A stretch of 64,000 bases of DNA, from assembly GCA_027923505.1 (NCBI GenBank), contig BROI01000011.1, positions 978,728 to 1,042,727 of the forward strand, written 5' to 3'. Below, piece by piece: positions 18,699-30,200 of this stretch. Position numbers and translations under genes: made by a program. The notes under the pieces were generated by a model, which was given only the letters and a program-made list of their open reading frames with translations, had not been told where the DNA came from and ran no database searches. The stretch's first letter is position 1. Every line of letters begins with the position of its first letter. The stretch comes from Mayamaea pseudoterrestris (taxonomy: Eukaryota; Bacillariophyta; Bacillariophyceae; Sellaphorales; Sellaphoraceae).

Positions 18699-20012
18699 AT
18701 GACACTTTCGGCAAGACTGATAGCATGGCTTTTTTGCCTTCAGACTCCGCTCTTGAGTGTGGCGCTTCTTTCAGTTCCGACATTGAAGTCACTGACTCAC
18801 AGTCCACGGCAGCAGCAAGAATTAGGACATCAGCGACGTTCCACAATCTTGCACTCAACAAGCAGTACAACGAGACCCGAAAGAAATAACGAGGAGACTA
18901 GTCGTCGTTTACAATATAACAGTCTCGACAAGGCAGCAGTGACAATCATTGAGCCTCAAACCAACGTTCAAGTCATTTTGCTCGGATGCTTTCATGGATC
19001 GCAAAGCTCGGCACGAGACGTTCAAGCCTTGCTTGTTCCGCCGCGATCAGACGAGAAACACACGTTACCAACCAAGGCTGTCGTGCTGGAGCTATGCGCC
19101 AGTCGGTTTTTGAGTTTGAGAAAGGGCATGGAACAAGAAGAAGACGCGATGAAAAGTGACGACGATTTCGACGAGGCAATGCAGCAGCAAGAGGAGCAGC
19201 CTTGGATGACACGATATGTCCGCATGGTGTCCAAAGTGTCAAAGTCGCAAGGAGTATCAACTGGCATTGCTTCGGCACTGCTTGGGTTGGCGTCGGGATG
19301 GCAAACCGCCATGGCCGGACTGGAACCTGGCCTCGAGTTCAAAACGGCACTGTTGCACAATCCAGAAGGTAGCGACGTTATTTTGGCGGACCAAAGCGTT
19401 GATGAAACACTTTATAAGCTTGGTAACCTTCCAGCAACCTTTCTGGAGCTTTGACGCGCCTTTCTAAGCAAGGGATGGGACGACTCGTTTGGAGTGGAAG
19501 CGGACGCTTTGACGAATGCCGTGTTTGGGTCGTCGTCACCGACCGACCAGCACCAGCAGCAGCTAACGGTTCCTGATTTCATGACACGGAACTCTGCAGC
19601 TGTCAAGGACATGCTGCGACTGATTCTCCTTCCACTAGTTGGTTTGGAAACTTTGAATCTGATTTTGTCAACCTTGAGTGACCATCTTGCCAGGACGACG
19701 ACATTGGACGCGTCGAGCTTTGATGGCACCACCATTGACGGACCTCACTTGCTCGTCAATTTATCACTCAACATGTGTTTTCTGCTTGCCTGCTACATGG
19801 GAGTCGCTCTTCCCGCCGCGCGGGTAGTGTTACGCGAGCGTGATGAGCGTCTTGCCCAAGGCATTCGGGCAGCATGCCGCATTGTTGCAAAGAATGAAGA
19901 AAGCGACAAGGCCAAGCCAAAAGGACGAGTCGTCGCTGTCTTGGGACTACTGCACGTCAATGGAGTCGCGCGACGTTTACGAGCTACTGGGAATGATGAG
20001 AGACCAGCATGA
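18699..20012 (+). CDS. TraB/PrgY/TIKI-family protein with one in-frame TGA (19452-19454)
   Basis: From ATG 18699 the frame runs 251 codons to TGA at 19452, then stays open in the same frame to a stop at 20010 (about 436 residues plus the TGA). Both halves are needed for one TraB domain: VQVILLGCFHGSQSSARDVQ and KAVVLELCASRF lie before the TGA; ERDERLAQGIRAACRIV and RVVAVLGLLHVNGVARR lie after it. The protein looks continuous across the stop (GNLPATFLEL * RAFLSKGWDDSFG). The cause could be a TGG-to-TGA mutation, base-call error, programmed readthrough or a small intron. No GT-AG pair I tried restores frame without losing conserved-looking residues. N-terminus: hydrophobic SARLIAWLFCLQTPLLSVAL, a likely signal sequence. 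Two membrane segments lie after the TGA (LRLILLPLVGLETLNLIL; LNMCFLLACYMGVALPAA). The family includes putative metalloproteases of organelle or plasma membranes. ATG 18582 is a less likely start. Confidence 0.65.
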
Positions 20013-20426
20013 AAACGACAGCTTTGTAGCCGTCATGACTCCGTTTCAGCGACTGTGAGACGACATCGATCGAGCGTGCTTGTTCAATACAATCTCAGTC
20101 TCCTAATGCTCCTTGACACCGTAGCCTGATTTTAAACTCGTCGGCTACCAAAAGTGCTTTGTGGCGTTGACACTCATGCGAAAACGATGCAAGTGCACAT
20201 CGGCATTGATTGAACTGACATTGCACGCGCCGGCAATCAATTCACAAGTAAATGCAATACTATGAATATAAACAATTTGTTACAGTATGTCAATTATTGT
20301 ACGCACTTTTGAATGTCGTGGCAGTACTTTGGTGGCTGCCATTGTCGATGCGAGATCGGTTTAAACGTGAGTTATTCGAAAACTTAGACGCAAAATGAAT
20401 CGTCAGCCGACTCGTCCCATTCACCT
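20013..20426. other. Intergenic region between convergent genes
   Basis: 3' flanks of the TraB gene (+) and the low-complexity hypothetical (-). A second plus-strand frame continues to 20058 past the TraB stop (DVYELLGMMRDQHENDSF), so a frame change near the TraB C-terminus cannot be ruled out. The rest is AT-rich with no feature recognised. Confidence 0.35.
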
Positions 20427-21281
20427 CTACGCTTCCATATTACATCCATCATTCGAGTAGCTGTCAGAGCTAACCATGTTCAAATCATTTAAAAGCATGG
20501 CGTTCTGAACGCGATGCTTGGTGACTTCGTCACGCATCATTTCCATAATGAGCGTTTTATTGACCGCCAACCGAAGCAAGCCGTCGAAGGGATTCATGCT
20601 GCTAGTGTTTTTGTATGCAGAGTCATAGTCCGCGCCGTCTGGACCTGCGGTGTTTTGCGACTCGGCCATGTCGACAAATTCGCGAGAACTGCTTGGACGC
20701 ACATCGTTCGTCGTCATGTCCACGGACGAATCATTCGTAAAATTCATTGGCTCCACCTCTTTGTCATATTCGTTCGTAAATAAAATTTGCTTATTTTCCT
20801 CTTCCTTTTCATCAACCGCAAATGATCTGGCAGCAGGAGCTGAATCAGTCATTGAGTGTCGCTCCTGCGAACGAAAGCTTGTCACATCCATAAACGTCGG
20901 GATTTTCATGGTCGATCGCGATTGCTTTGTAAACTGAAACTTGGATTTCTTCGAGGTAAATTGATTCGAACGTTTTTGAGGAGGGTAGCGGCGCGGCGTT
21001 TGTTGCGACATGCGAGATGAACTCACCGATGACGACGATGATGCAGCCGGCAACTGGTGCGGAGTAATGATGGCTGAAGGATCAAGAACGTCATGAGTCG
21101 AGTTCATGATATTACCATAGTAGTCTGTTATGCTCGAAGGTGTCTTTCCGCCAGCATAATCGTCGAGGAAGCTGTGGTCGTCCGTCATGGTGGTGCAATT
21201 ATTTATCCTGCCTCGCCGAGACGACGAGAAATGCGACAAAGACATCATGCGCACCGCATGCGATGGGCGCGGCCGGCGCAT
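20427..21281 (-). CDS. Hypothetical low-complexity, Ser-rich protein
   Basis: 284 aa from ATG 21281; ATG 21188 (MTDDHSFLDDYAGG) would give 253 aa and removes a basic N-terminus of uncertain worth. Polar and probably disordered throughout: a Ser-run (SSSSSVSSS), a basic block (RRYPPQKRSNQFTSKKSKFQ), acidic patches, and one likely helix near the C-terminus (NPFDGLLRLAVNKTLIMEMM then RDEVTKHRVQNAMLLNDLNM). No domain recognised; no signal peptide or membrane segment. Last supportable gene before the satellites. Codon-level openness over 850 bp supports a real gene, but no homology signal was seen. Confidence 0.6.
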   Translation of the reverse strand: MRRPRPSHAVRMMSLSHFSSSRRGRINNCTTMTDDHSFLDDYAGGKTPSSITDYYGNIMNSTHDVLDPSAIITPHQLPAASSSSSVSSSRMSQQTPRRYPPQKRSNQFTSKKSKFQFTKQSRSTMKIPTFMDVTSFRSQERHSMTDSAPAARSFAVDEKEEENKQILFTNEYDKEVEPMNFTNDSSVDMTTNDVRPSSSREFVDMAESQNTAGPDGADYDSAYKNTSSMNPFDGLLRLAVNKTLIMEMMRDEVTKHRVQNAMLLNDLNMVSSDSYSNDGCNMEA

Positions 21282-21649
21282 GTTTGCACGCCTGTCAGGT
21301 TTTGTGTGTCGTAGGCTATACCGTCGCTATTTATTTTTATATGCATAGCTAGGGCAAGTCCCTGCTGGCACCTAAGATGCTCCTGTCATTCAACTGCACC
21401 ATTAAACTTCACCCATAATAGCTGGCAAGTCCCTTCAACAGCAATGTGGGTGAAATTCCCAAGGCCAGCCTGTGCAACATGCAGGACCAGCTTGAGCAAT
21501 GTATGGGAGAAGCTAGCTCAATCATAAGCTCAGGTGCAAACAAGCTGTCAGCGGGACAATACACTGGTGCAACAAGGTTGCTGTGAATGACCAAGACTGA
21601 ATGTTGTGAGACATGTCCGGATATATCCTACTGCAACCAACTCCATTGT
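21282..21649. other. Boundary between genes and satellites
   Basis: No gene seen. Left part is the presumed promoter of the minus-strand hypothetical, including a TATA-like TATTTATTTTTATATG near 21328-21343. Right part (from about 21350) has repeat-like, GC-balanced sequence with short direct repeats (GGCAAGTCCC twice-like at 21352 and 21424), perhaps diverged satellite. Confidence 0.35.
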
Positions 21650-22828
21650 GCTACAGTGTGTGGCCTTCAAACACTACCCCCAATAGTCTTGTTCCATAAA
21701 TTCTGTTCTGGCAATCCTTTGGGACATGTATGCAGTGACATTGGTGCATAACAATCATTCCCAGCTCACGTGTAGCATCAGTTCTTTCGGAGGGCAAAGA
21801 TCCACACAGTAACCAGCTACATGGTGCTACAGAATAAGGCCTTTAATGACTACCCCCAAAAGTCTTGTTCCATGAATTCTGTTCTGGCTATGCTTGAGGA
21901 CAAGTATGCGGTGAAATTGGTGCATAACAATCATTCCCAGCTCACGTGTAGCATCAGTTCTTTTGGAGGGCAAAGATCCCCACAGTAACCAGCTACATGG
22001 TGCTACAGAATAAGGCCTTCAATAACTACCCCCAAAAGTCTTGTTCCATGAATTCTGTTCTGGCTATGCTTGATGACAAGTATGCGGTGAAATTGGTGCA
22101 TAACAATCATTCCCAGCTCACATGTAGCATCAGTTGTTGGGGAGGGCAAAGATCCACACAGTAACCAGCTACACGGTGCTACCGGTACATGTGTGGCCTT
22201 TAATGACTACCCCTCATAGTCTTGTTCCATGAATGCTGTTCTGGCTATCCTTGGGGACACATATGCGGTGAGATTGGTGCATAACAGTCATTCCCAGCTC
22301 ACATGTAGCATCAGTTGTTGGGGAGGGCAAAGATCCACACAGTAACCAGCTACACGGTGCTACAGAATAAGGCCTTCAATGACTACCCCCCATAGTCTTG
22401 TTCCATGACTTCTGTTCTGGCTATGCTTGAGGACACATATGCGATGATATTGGTGCACAACAATCATTCCCAGCTCACGTGTAGCATCAGTTGTTGGGGA
22501 GGGCAAAGATCCACACAGTAACCAGCTACACGGTGCTACATGTGTGGCCTTTAATGACTACCCCTCATTCTTGTTCCATGAATGCTGTTCTGGCTATTCT
22601 TGGGGACACATATGTGGTGAGATTGGTGCATAACAGTCATTCCCAGCTCACATGTAGCATCAGTTGTTGGGGAGGGCAGAGATCCGCACAGTAACCAGCT
22701 ACAAGGTGCTACAGTGTGTGGCCTTTAATGACTACCCCCAATAGTCTTGTTCCATGACTTCTGTTCTGGCTATCCTTGGGGACACATATGCGGTGAGATT
22801 GGTGCATAACAATCATTCCCAGCTCACA
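21650..22828. repeat. Satellite family 1: ~176-bp tandem repeat, about 7 units
   Basis: The landmark TTCTGTTCTGG (variant TGCTGTTCTGG) recurs at 21701, 21877, 22053, 22234, 22410, 22583 and 22759, giving spacings 176, 176, 181, 176, 173 and 176. Each unit also carries ATTCCCAGCTCAC, GATCCACACAGTAACCAGC and CTTTAATGACTACCCC. Units differ by scattered substitutions and small indels (extra CGGTACATGTG near 22181). No coding potential: 176 is not a multiple of 3 and frames are closed. Confidence 0.95.
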
Positions 22829-23230
22829 TAGCTAACAAAGTTATAGTCTTTTCAATTAATGTCATGAAGCATGTCCAGAAAAACACATTCGCGGGGCGGG
22901 GAGGTGGTTTGTAGGATCAATGGCTTCACAAAGCCTGCATTGACTTTTGCGCGCTCCACATGCACAAACAAACACAGCCAAGCAATAGACAGTAAAATTG
23001 ACCCTGGCCTTCAAAGCAACCTTTGATAAGAAATGCCAACAACTCTTAACTACAGGTAGATGGAACAAATGGAGAGGCTAGAGATTGCAGTATTCAAGTG
23101 GTAATTAATGACTCTTTGAGAGCACACTCCTACTGTAAAACAATGTGCTTTGGGATAGCTAGCATGGTCATTGTGAGGGGCCATTGCATGCACCTGAAGC
23201 TTGACGTCATCTACGTTGTAGTGGCAGTTT
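22829..23230. other. Single-copy spacer between satellites 1 and 2
   Basis: About 400 bp unrelated by eye to either flanking satellite. Contains one 68-codon minus-strand frame (23068-22862, Cys-rich) with no support as a gene. No tRNA, palindrome or known element recognised. Confidence 0.6.
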
Positions 23231-26018
23231 TGGCTGCAGGAACATCAGCATTGCCTGCTGAGCCCTCCAATATCTTTCACATCATATAAGTTGTCATGAT
23301 GGGCCATAAGTTGGTCAGTTGCACCTCAGTACCATCACCACGTATGCCACGGTGAGACTGAGCAGATCCAACAACTTGTTGGATCTGCTAGCAATGCACC
23401 TCAAGTGGCAAGTGAGACTTCCAAAATGGCCAAAAGACCCCATAAAACAACAAAAATGGACTCTAACATTGAATGGGGCTCATAGACTTGTCCATTTGGG
23501 TGTGGAAGCTATCACTATGCCCTGAATGCCCGCACATTCAACAACTGGTTGAATGTGCCAGCATTGCTCCCTTTTTGGCTGCAGGGATCATCAGCATTGC
23601 CTGCTGAGCCCTCCAATATCTTTCACATCATGTTTGTTGTCATGATGGGCCATAACTTAGTCATTTGCACTGCAGTATTCACCGCCACACATGCCATGGT
23701 GAGACTGAGCAGATCCAACAACTTGTTGGATCTGCCAGCAGTGCACCTCAACTGGCAAGCGAGACTTCCAAAATGGCCTCCAGACCCCATAATACAACTA
23801 ACATAGACTTTAACATTGAATGGGACTCATAGACTTATCCGTTTGGGTGTGGAAGCCATCACTATGCCCAGAAACTCTGCACATTCAACAACTGGTTGAA
23901 TGTGCCAGCCCTGCTCCCTTTTTGGCTGCAGGGATCATCAGCATTGCCTGCTGAGCCCTCCAATATCTTTCACATCATATAAGATGTCATGATGGGCCAT
24001 AAGTTGGTCAGTTGCAGCTCAGTATCCATCACCATGTATGTCATGGTGAGACTGAACAGATCCAACAACTTGTTGGATCTGCTAGCGGTGCACCTCAAGT
24101 GGCAAATGAGACTTCCAAAATGGCCACCAGACCCCATAATACAACAAACATAGACTCTAACATTGAATGGGGCTCATAGACTTGTACATTTGGGTGTGGA
24201 AGCCATCACTATGCCCTGAAACTCCGCACATTCAACAACTGGTTGAATGTGCCAGCATTGCTCACTTTTTGGCTGCAGAAATCATCAGCATTGCCTGCTG
24301 AGCCCTCCAATATCTTTCACATCATATAAGTTGTCATGATGGGCCATAAGTTGGTCAGTTGCACTGCAGTTTTCCATCACCATGTATGCCATGGTGAGAC
24401 TGAACAGATCCAACAATTTGTTGGATCTGCCAGTGGTGCACCTCAAGTGGCAAGCAAGACTTTTAAAATGGCCTCAAGACCCCATAATACAACTAACATA
24501 GACTCTAACATTGAATGGGGCTCATAGACTTATCTGTTTGGGTGTGGAAGCCATCACTATGCCCTGAAACTCCGCACATTCAACAACTGGTTGAATGTGC
24601 CAGCATTGCTTCCTTTTTTGGCTGCAGGGATCATCAGCATTGCCTGCTGAGCCCTCCAATATCTTTCACATCATATAAGTTGTCATGATGGGCCATAAGT
24701 TGGTCAGTTGCACTGCAGTATCCATCACCACTTAGGTCATGGTGAGACTGAGCAGATCCAACAACTTGTTGGATCTGCCAGCGGTGCACCTCAAGTGGCA
24801 AGTGAGACTTCCAAAATGGCCACCAGACCCCATAATACAACAAACATGGACTCTAACATTGAATGGGGCTCATAGACTTGTACATTTGGGTGTGGAAGCC
24901 ATCACTATGCCCTGAAACTCCGCACATTCAACAACTGGTTAAATTTGCCAGCATTGCTCCCTTTTTGGCTGCAGGGATCATCAGCATTGCCTGCTGAGCC
25001 CTCCAATATCTTTCACATCATATAAGTTGTCATGATGGGCCATAAGTTGGTCAGTTGCACTGCAGTATTCGTCACCATGTATGCCATGGTGAGACTGAGC
25101 AGAATACAACAAACATGGACTCTAACATTGAATGGGGCTCATAGACTTGTACATTTGGGTGTGGAAGCCATCACTATGCCCTGAAACTCCGCACATTCAA
25201 CAACTGGTTAAATTTGCCAGCATTGCTCCCTTTTTGGCTGCAGGGATCATCAGCATTGCCTGCTGAGCCCTCCAATATCTTTCACATCATATAAGTTGTC
25301 ATGATGGGCCATAAGTTGGTCAGTTGCACTGCAGTATTCGTCACCATGTATGCCATGGTGAGACTGAGCAGACATTGTTGGATCTGCCGTGCATGGCAAG
25401 TGAGACGCCAGACCCCATAATACAACTTACATAGACTCTGACATTGAATGGGGCTCATAGACTTATCCGTTTGGGTGTGGAAGCCATCACTATGCCTAGA
25501 AACTCCGCACATTCAACAACTGGTTGAATGTGCCAGCATTGCTCCCTTTTGACTGCAGGGATCATCAGCATTGCCTGCTGAGCCCTCCAATATCTGTCCC
25601 ATCATATCAGTTGTCATGATGGGCCATAAGTTGGTCAGTTGCACTGCAGTATCCATCACCTTTTATGCCATGGTGAGACTGGCGCAACAACTTGTTGGAT
25701 CTGCCAGCGGCACCTCAAGTGGCAAGCGAGACTTCCAAAATGGCTCCAGACCCCATAATACAACACACCACAGGACTCTAACAGTGCCATAGACTTGTCC
25801 GTTTGGGTGTGGAAGCCATCACTATGCCCTGAAACTCCGCAAATCAACAACTGGTTGAATGTGCCAGCTACACTTGCTCCCTTTTTGGCTGCAGATATCA
25901 TCAGCATTGCCTGCTGAGCCCTCCAGTATCTTTCACATCATATAAGTTGTCATGATGGGCCATAAGTTGGTCAGTTGCACTGCAGTATCCATCACCATGT
26001 ATGCCATGGTGAGACTGA

Positions 26019-26045
26019 GCAGATCCAACAACTTGTTGGATCTGC
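26019..26045. repeat. Perfect 27-bp dyad in the 347-bp unit (example copy)
   Basis: Arms GCAGATCCAACAA and its reverse complement are separated by a single C. The same dyad is found, intact or mutated, in nearly every 347-bp unit. The centre ACAACTTGT is kept even in units whose outer left arm is lost (for example near 29815, 31200, 31890, 32240 and 32585, where the left arm reads GACCCTACAA or close to it). Confidence 0.9.
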
Positions 26046-27202
26046 CAGCGGTGCACCTCAAGTGGCAAGCGAGACTTCCAAAATGGCTTCCAGACCCCAT
26101 TATACAACAACCATGGACTCTAACAGTGAATGGGCTCATAGACTTGTCCGTTTGGGTGTGGAAGCCATCACTATGCCCTGAAACTCCGCACATTAACAAC
26201 TGGTTGAATGTGCCAGCATTGCTCCCTTTTTGGCTGCAGGGATCATCAGCATTGCCTGCTGAGCCCTCCAATATCTTTCACATCATATAAGTTGTCATGA
26301 TGGGCCATAAGTTGGTCAGTTGCACTGCAGTATCCATCACCATGTATGCCATGTTGAGACTGAGCAGATCCAACAACTTGTTGGATCTGCCAGCGGTGCA
26401 CCTCAAGTGGCAAGTGAGACTTCCAAAATGGCCACCAGACCCCATAATACAACAAATATGGACTCTAACAGTGAATGGGGCTCATAGACTTGTCCGTTTG
26501 GGTGTGGAAGCCATAACTATGCCCTGAAACTCCGCACATTCAACAACTGGTTGAGTGTGCCAGCATTGCTCCCTTTTTATCTGCAGGCATCATCAGCATT
26601 GCCTGCTGAGCCCTCCAATATCTTTTACATCATATAAGTTGTCATGATGGGCCATAAGTTGGTCAGTTGCACTGCAGTATCCATCACCATGTATGCCATG
26701 GTGAGACTGAGCAGATCCAGCAACTTGTTGGATCTGCCAGTAATGCACCTCAAGTGGCAAGCGAGACTTGCAAAATGGCTACCAGACCCCATAATACAAC
26801 ACACATGGACTCTAACTTTGAATGGGGTTCATAGACTAAAACATTTGGGTGTGGAAGCCATCACTATGCCCTGAAACTCCGCACATTCAACAACTGGTTG
26901 AATGTGCCAGCATTCCCTTTTTGCTGCATCAGCATTGCCTGCGGCCCAGTCACACATATATGTCAATGATGGGCCATAAGTTGGTTAGTTGCACTGCAGT
27001 ATCCATCACCATGTATGCCATGGTGAGACTGAGCAGATCCAACAACTTGTTGGATCTGCTAGCAGTGCACCTCAAGTGGCAAGCGAGACTTCCAAAATGG
27101 CCTCAAGACCCCAAAATACAACAAACATGGACTCTAACATTGAATAGGGCTCATAGACATATCCGTTTGGGTGTGGAAGCCATCACTATGCCCTGAAACT
27201 CA

Positions 27203-27229
27203 GCACATTCAACAACTGGTTGAATGTGC
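27203..27229. repeat. Second dyad in the 347-bp unit (example copy)
   Basis: Arms GCACATTCAAC and GTTGAATGTGC (perfect 11-bp inverted repeat) flank AACTG. It occupies in the second half-unit the place the 27-bp dyad has in the first, supporting a dimeric origin. Present in almost all units. Confidence 0.9.
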
Positions 27230-30200
27230 CAGCCCTGCTCCCTTTTTGGCTGCAGGGATCATCAGCATTGCCTGCTGAGCCCTCCAATATCTTTCACATC
27301 ATATAAGTTGTCATGATGGGCCATAAGTGGTCAGTTGCACTGCAGTATCCATCACCATGTATGCCATGTTGAGACTGAGCAGATCCAACAACTTGTTGGA
27401 TCTGCCAGCGGTGCACCTCAAGTGGCAAGTGAGACTTCCAAAATGGCCACCAGACCCCATAATACAACAAACATGGACTCTAACATTGAATGGGGCTCAT
27501 AGACTTATCCGTTTGGGTGTGAAAGCCATTACTATGCCCTGAAACTCCGCACATTCAACAACTGGTTGAATGTGCCAGCATTGCTTCCTTTTTTGGCTGC
27601 AAGGATCATCAGCATTGCCTGCTGAGCCCTCCACTATCTTTTACATCATATAAGATGTCATGATGGGCCATAATTTGGTCAGTTGTACTGCTGAATCCAT
27701 CACCATGTATGCCATGGTGAGACTGAGCATATCCAACAACGTGTTGGATCTGCCAGTGGTGCACCTCAAGTGGCAAGTGAGACTTCCAAAATGGCCACCA
27801 GACCCCATAATACAACAAACATGGACTCTAACATTGAATGGGGCTCATAGACTTGTCCGTTTGGGTGTGGAAGCCATCACTATGCACTGAAACTCCGCAC
27901 ATTCAACAACTAGTTGAATGTGCCAGCATTGCTCCCTTATTGGCTGCAGGGATCATCAGCATTGCCTGCTGAGCCCTCCACTATCTTTCACATCATATAA
28001 GTTGTCATGATGGGCCATAAGTTAGTTGGTCAGTTGCACTGCAGTATCCATCATCATGTATGCCATGGTGAGACTGAGCAGATCCAACAACTTGTTGGAT
28101 CTGCCAGCAGTGCACCTCAAGTGGCAAGTGAGACTTCCAAAATGGCCACCAGACCCCATAATACAACAAACATAGACTCTAACATTGAATGGGGCTCATA
28201 GACTTGTGCATTGGGTGTGGAAGCCATCACTATGCCCTGAAACTCCGCACATTCAACAACTGGTTGAATGTGCCAGCATTGCTCCCTTTTTGGCTGCAGG
28301 GATCATCAGCATTGCCTGCTGAGCCCTCCAATATCTTTTACATCTTTTTTGTTGTCATGATGGGCCATAAGTGGTCAGTTGCACTGCAGTATCCATCACC
28401 ATGTATGCCATGGTGAGACTGAGCAGATCCAACAACTTGTTGGATCTGCCAGCGGTGCACCTCAAGTGGCAAGTGAGACTTCCAAAATGGCCTCCAGACC
28501 CCATAATACAACTAACATGGACTCTAACATTGAATGGGGCTCATAGACTTGTCCATTTGGGTGTGGAAGCCATCACTATGCCCTGAAACTCCGCACATTC
28601 AACAACTGATTGAATGTGCCAGCAGTGCTCCCTTTTTGGCTGCAGGGATCATCAGCATTGCCTGCTGAGCCATCCAATATCTTTCACATCATGTTTGTTG
28701 TCATGATGGGCCATAAGTTGGTCAGTTGCACTGCAGTAAACATCACCATGTATGCCATGGTGAGACTGAGCAGATCCAACAACTTGTTGGATCTGCTAGC
28801 AGTGCACCTCAAGTGGCAAGCGAGACTTCCAAAATGGCCTCAAGACCCCATAATACAACAATCATAGACTCTAACATTGAATAGGGCTCATAGACGTATC
28901 CATTTGGGTGTGGAAGCCATCACTATGCCCTGAAACTCCGCACATTCAACAACTGGTTGAATGTGCCAGCCCTGCCCCCTTTTTTGCTGCAGGGATCATC
29001 AGCATTGCCTGCTGAGCCCTCCAATATCTTTCACTTCTTGTTTGTTGTCATGATGGGCCATAAGTTGGTCAGTTGCACTGCAGTATCCATCACCATGTAT
29101 GCCATGGTGAGACTGAGCAGATCCAACAACTTGTTGGATCTGCCAGCGGTGCACCTCAAGTGGCAAGTGAGACTTCCAAAATAGCCACCAGACCCCATAA
29201 TACAACAAACATGGACTCTAACATTGAATGGGGCTCATAGACTTATCCGTTTGGGTGTGAAAGCCATTACTATGCCCTGAAACTCCGCACATTCAACAAC
29301 TGGTTGAATGTGCCAGCATTGCTTCCTTTTTTGGCTGCAGGGATCATCAGCATTGCCTGCTGTGCCCTCCAATATCTTTTACATCGTATAAGATGTCATG
29401 ATGGGCCATAATTTGGTCAGTTGCACTGCTGTATCCATCACCATGTATGCCATGGTGAGACTGAGCATATCCAACAACGTGTTGGATCTGCCAGCGGTGC
29501 ACCTCAAGTGGCAAGTGAGACTTCCAAAATGGCCACCAGACCCCATATTACAACAAGCGTTGACTCTAACAGTGAATGGGGCTCATAGACTTGTCCATTT
29601 GGGTGTGGAAGCCATCACTATGCCCTGAAACTCCGCACATTCAACAACTGGTTGAATGTGCCAGCCCTGCCCCCTTTTTTGCTGCAGGGATCATCAGCAT
29701 TGCCTGCTGAGCCCTCCAATATGTTTCACATCATCTTCATTGTCATGATGGGCCATAAGATGGTCAGTTGCACCTCAGTATTCATCACCATGTATGCCAT
29801 GGTGAGACTGAACTGACCCCACAACTTGTTGGATCTGCCAGCGGTGCACCTCAAGTGGCAAGTGAGACTTCCAAAATGGCCACCAGACCCCATAATACAA
29901 TAAACATGGACTTTAACAGTGCATGGGACTCATAGACTTGTCCATTGGGTGTGGAAGCCATCACTATGCCCTGAAACTCCGCACATTCAACAACTGGTTG
30001 AATGTGCCAGCATTGCTCCCTTTTTGGCTGCAGGGATCATCAGCATTGCCTGCTGAGCCCTCCACTATCTTTTACATCATATAAGATGTCATGATGGGCC
30101 ATAAGATGGTCAGTTGCACCTCAGTGTCCATCACCATGTATGTTATGTTGAGACTGAGCAGATCCAACAATTTGTTGGATCTGCCAGTGGTGCACCTCAG

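Noticed and set aside
22862-23068. Cys-rich 68-codon minus-strand frame in the spacer
   Set aside because: Short, isolated, with no similarity or gene context.
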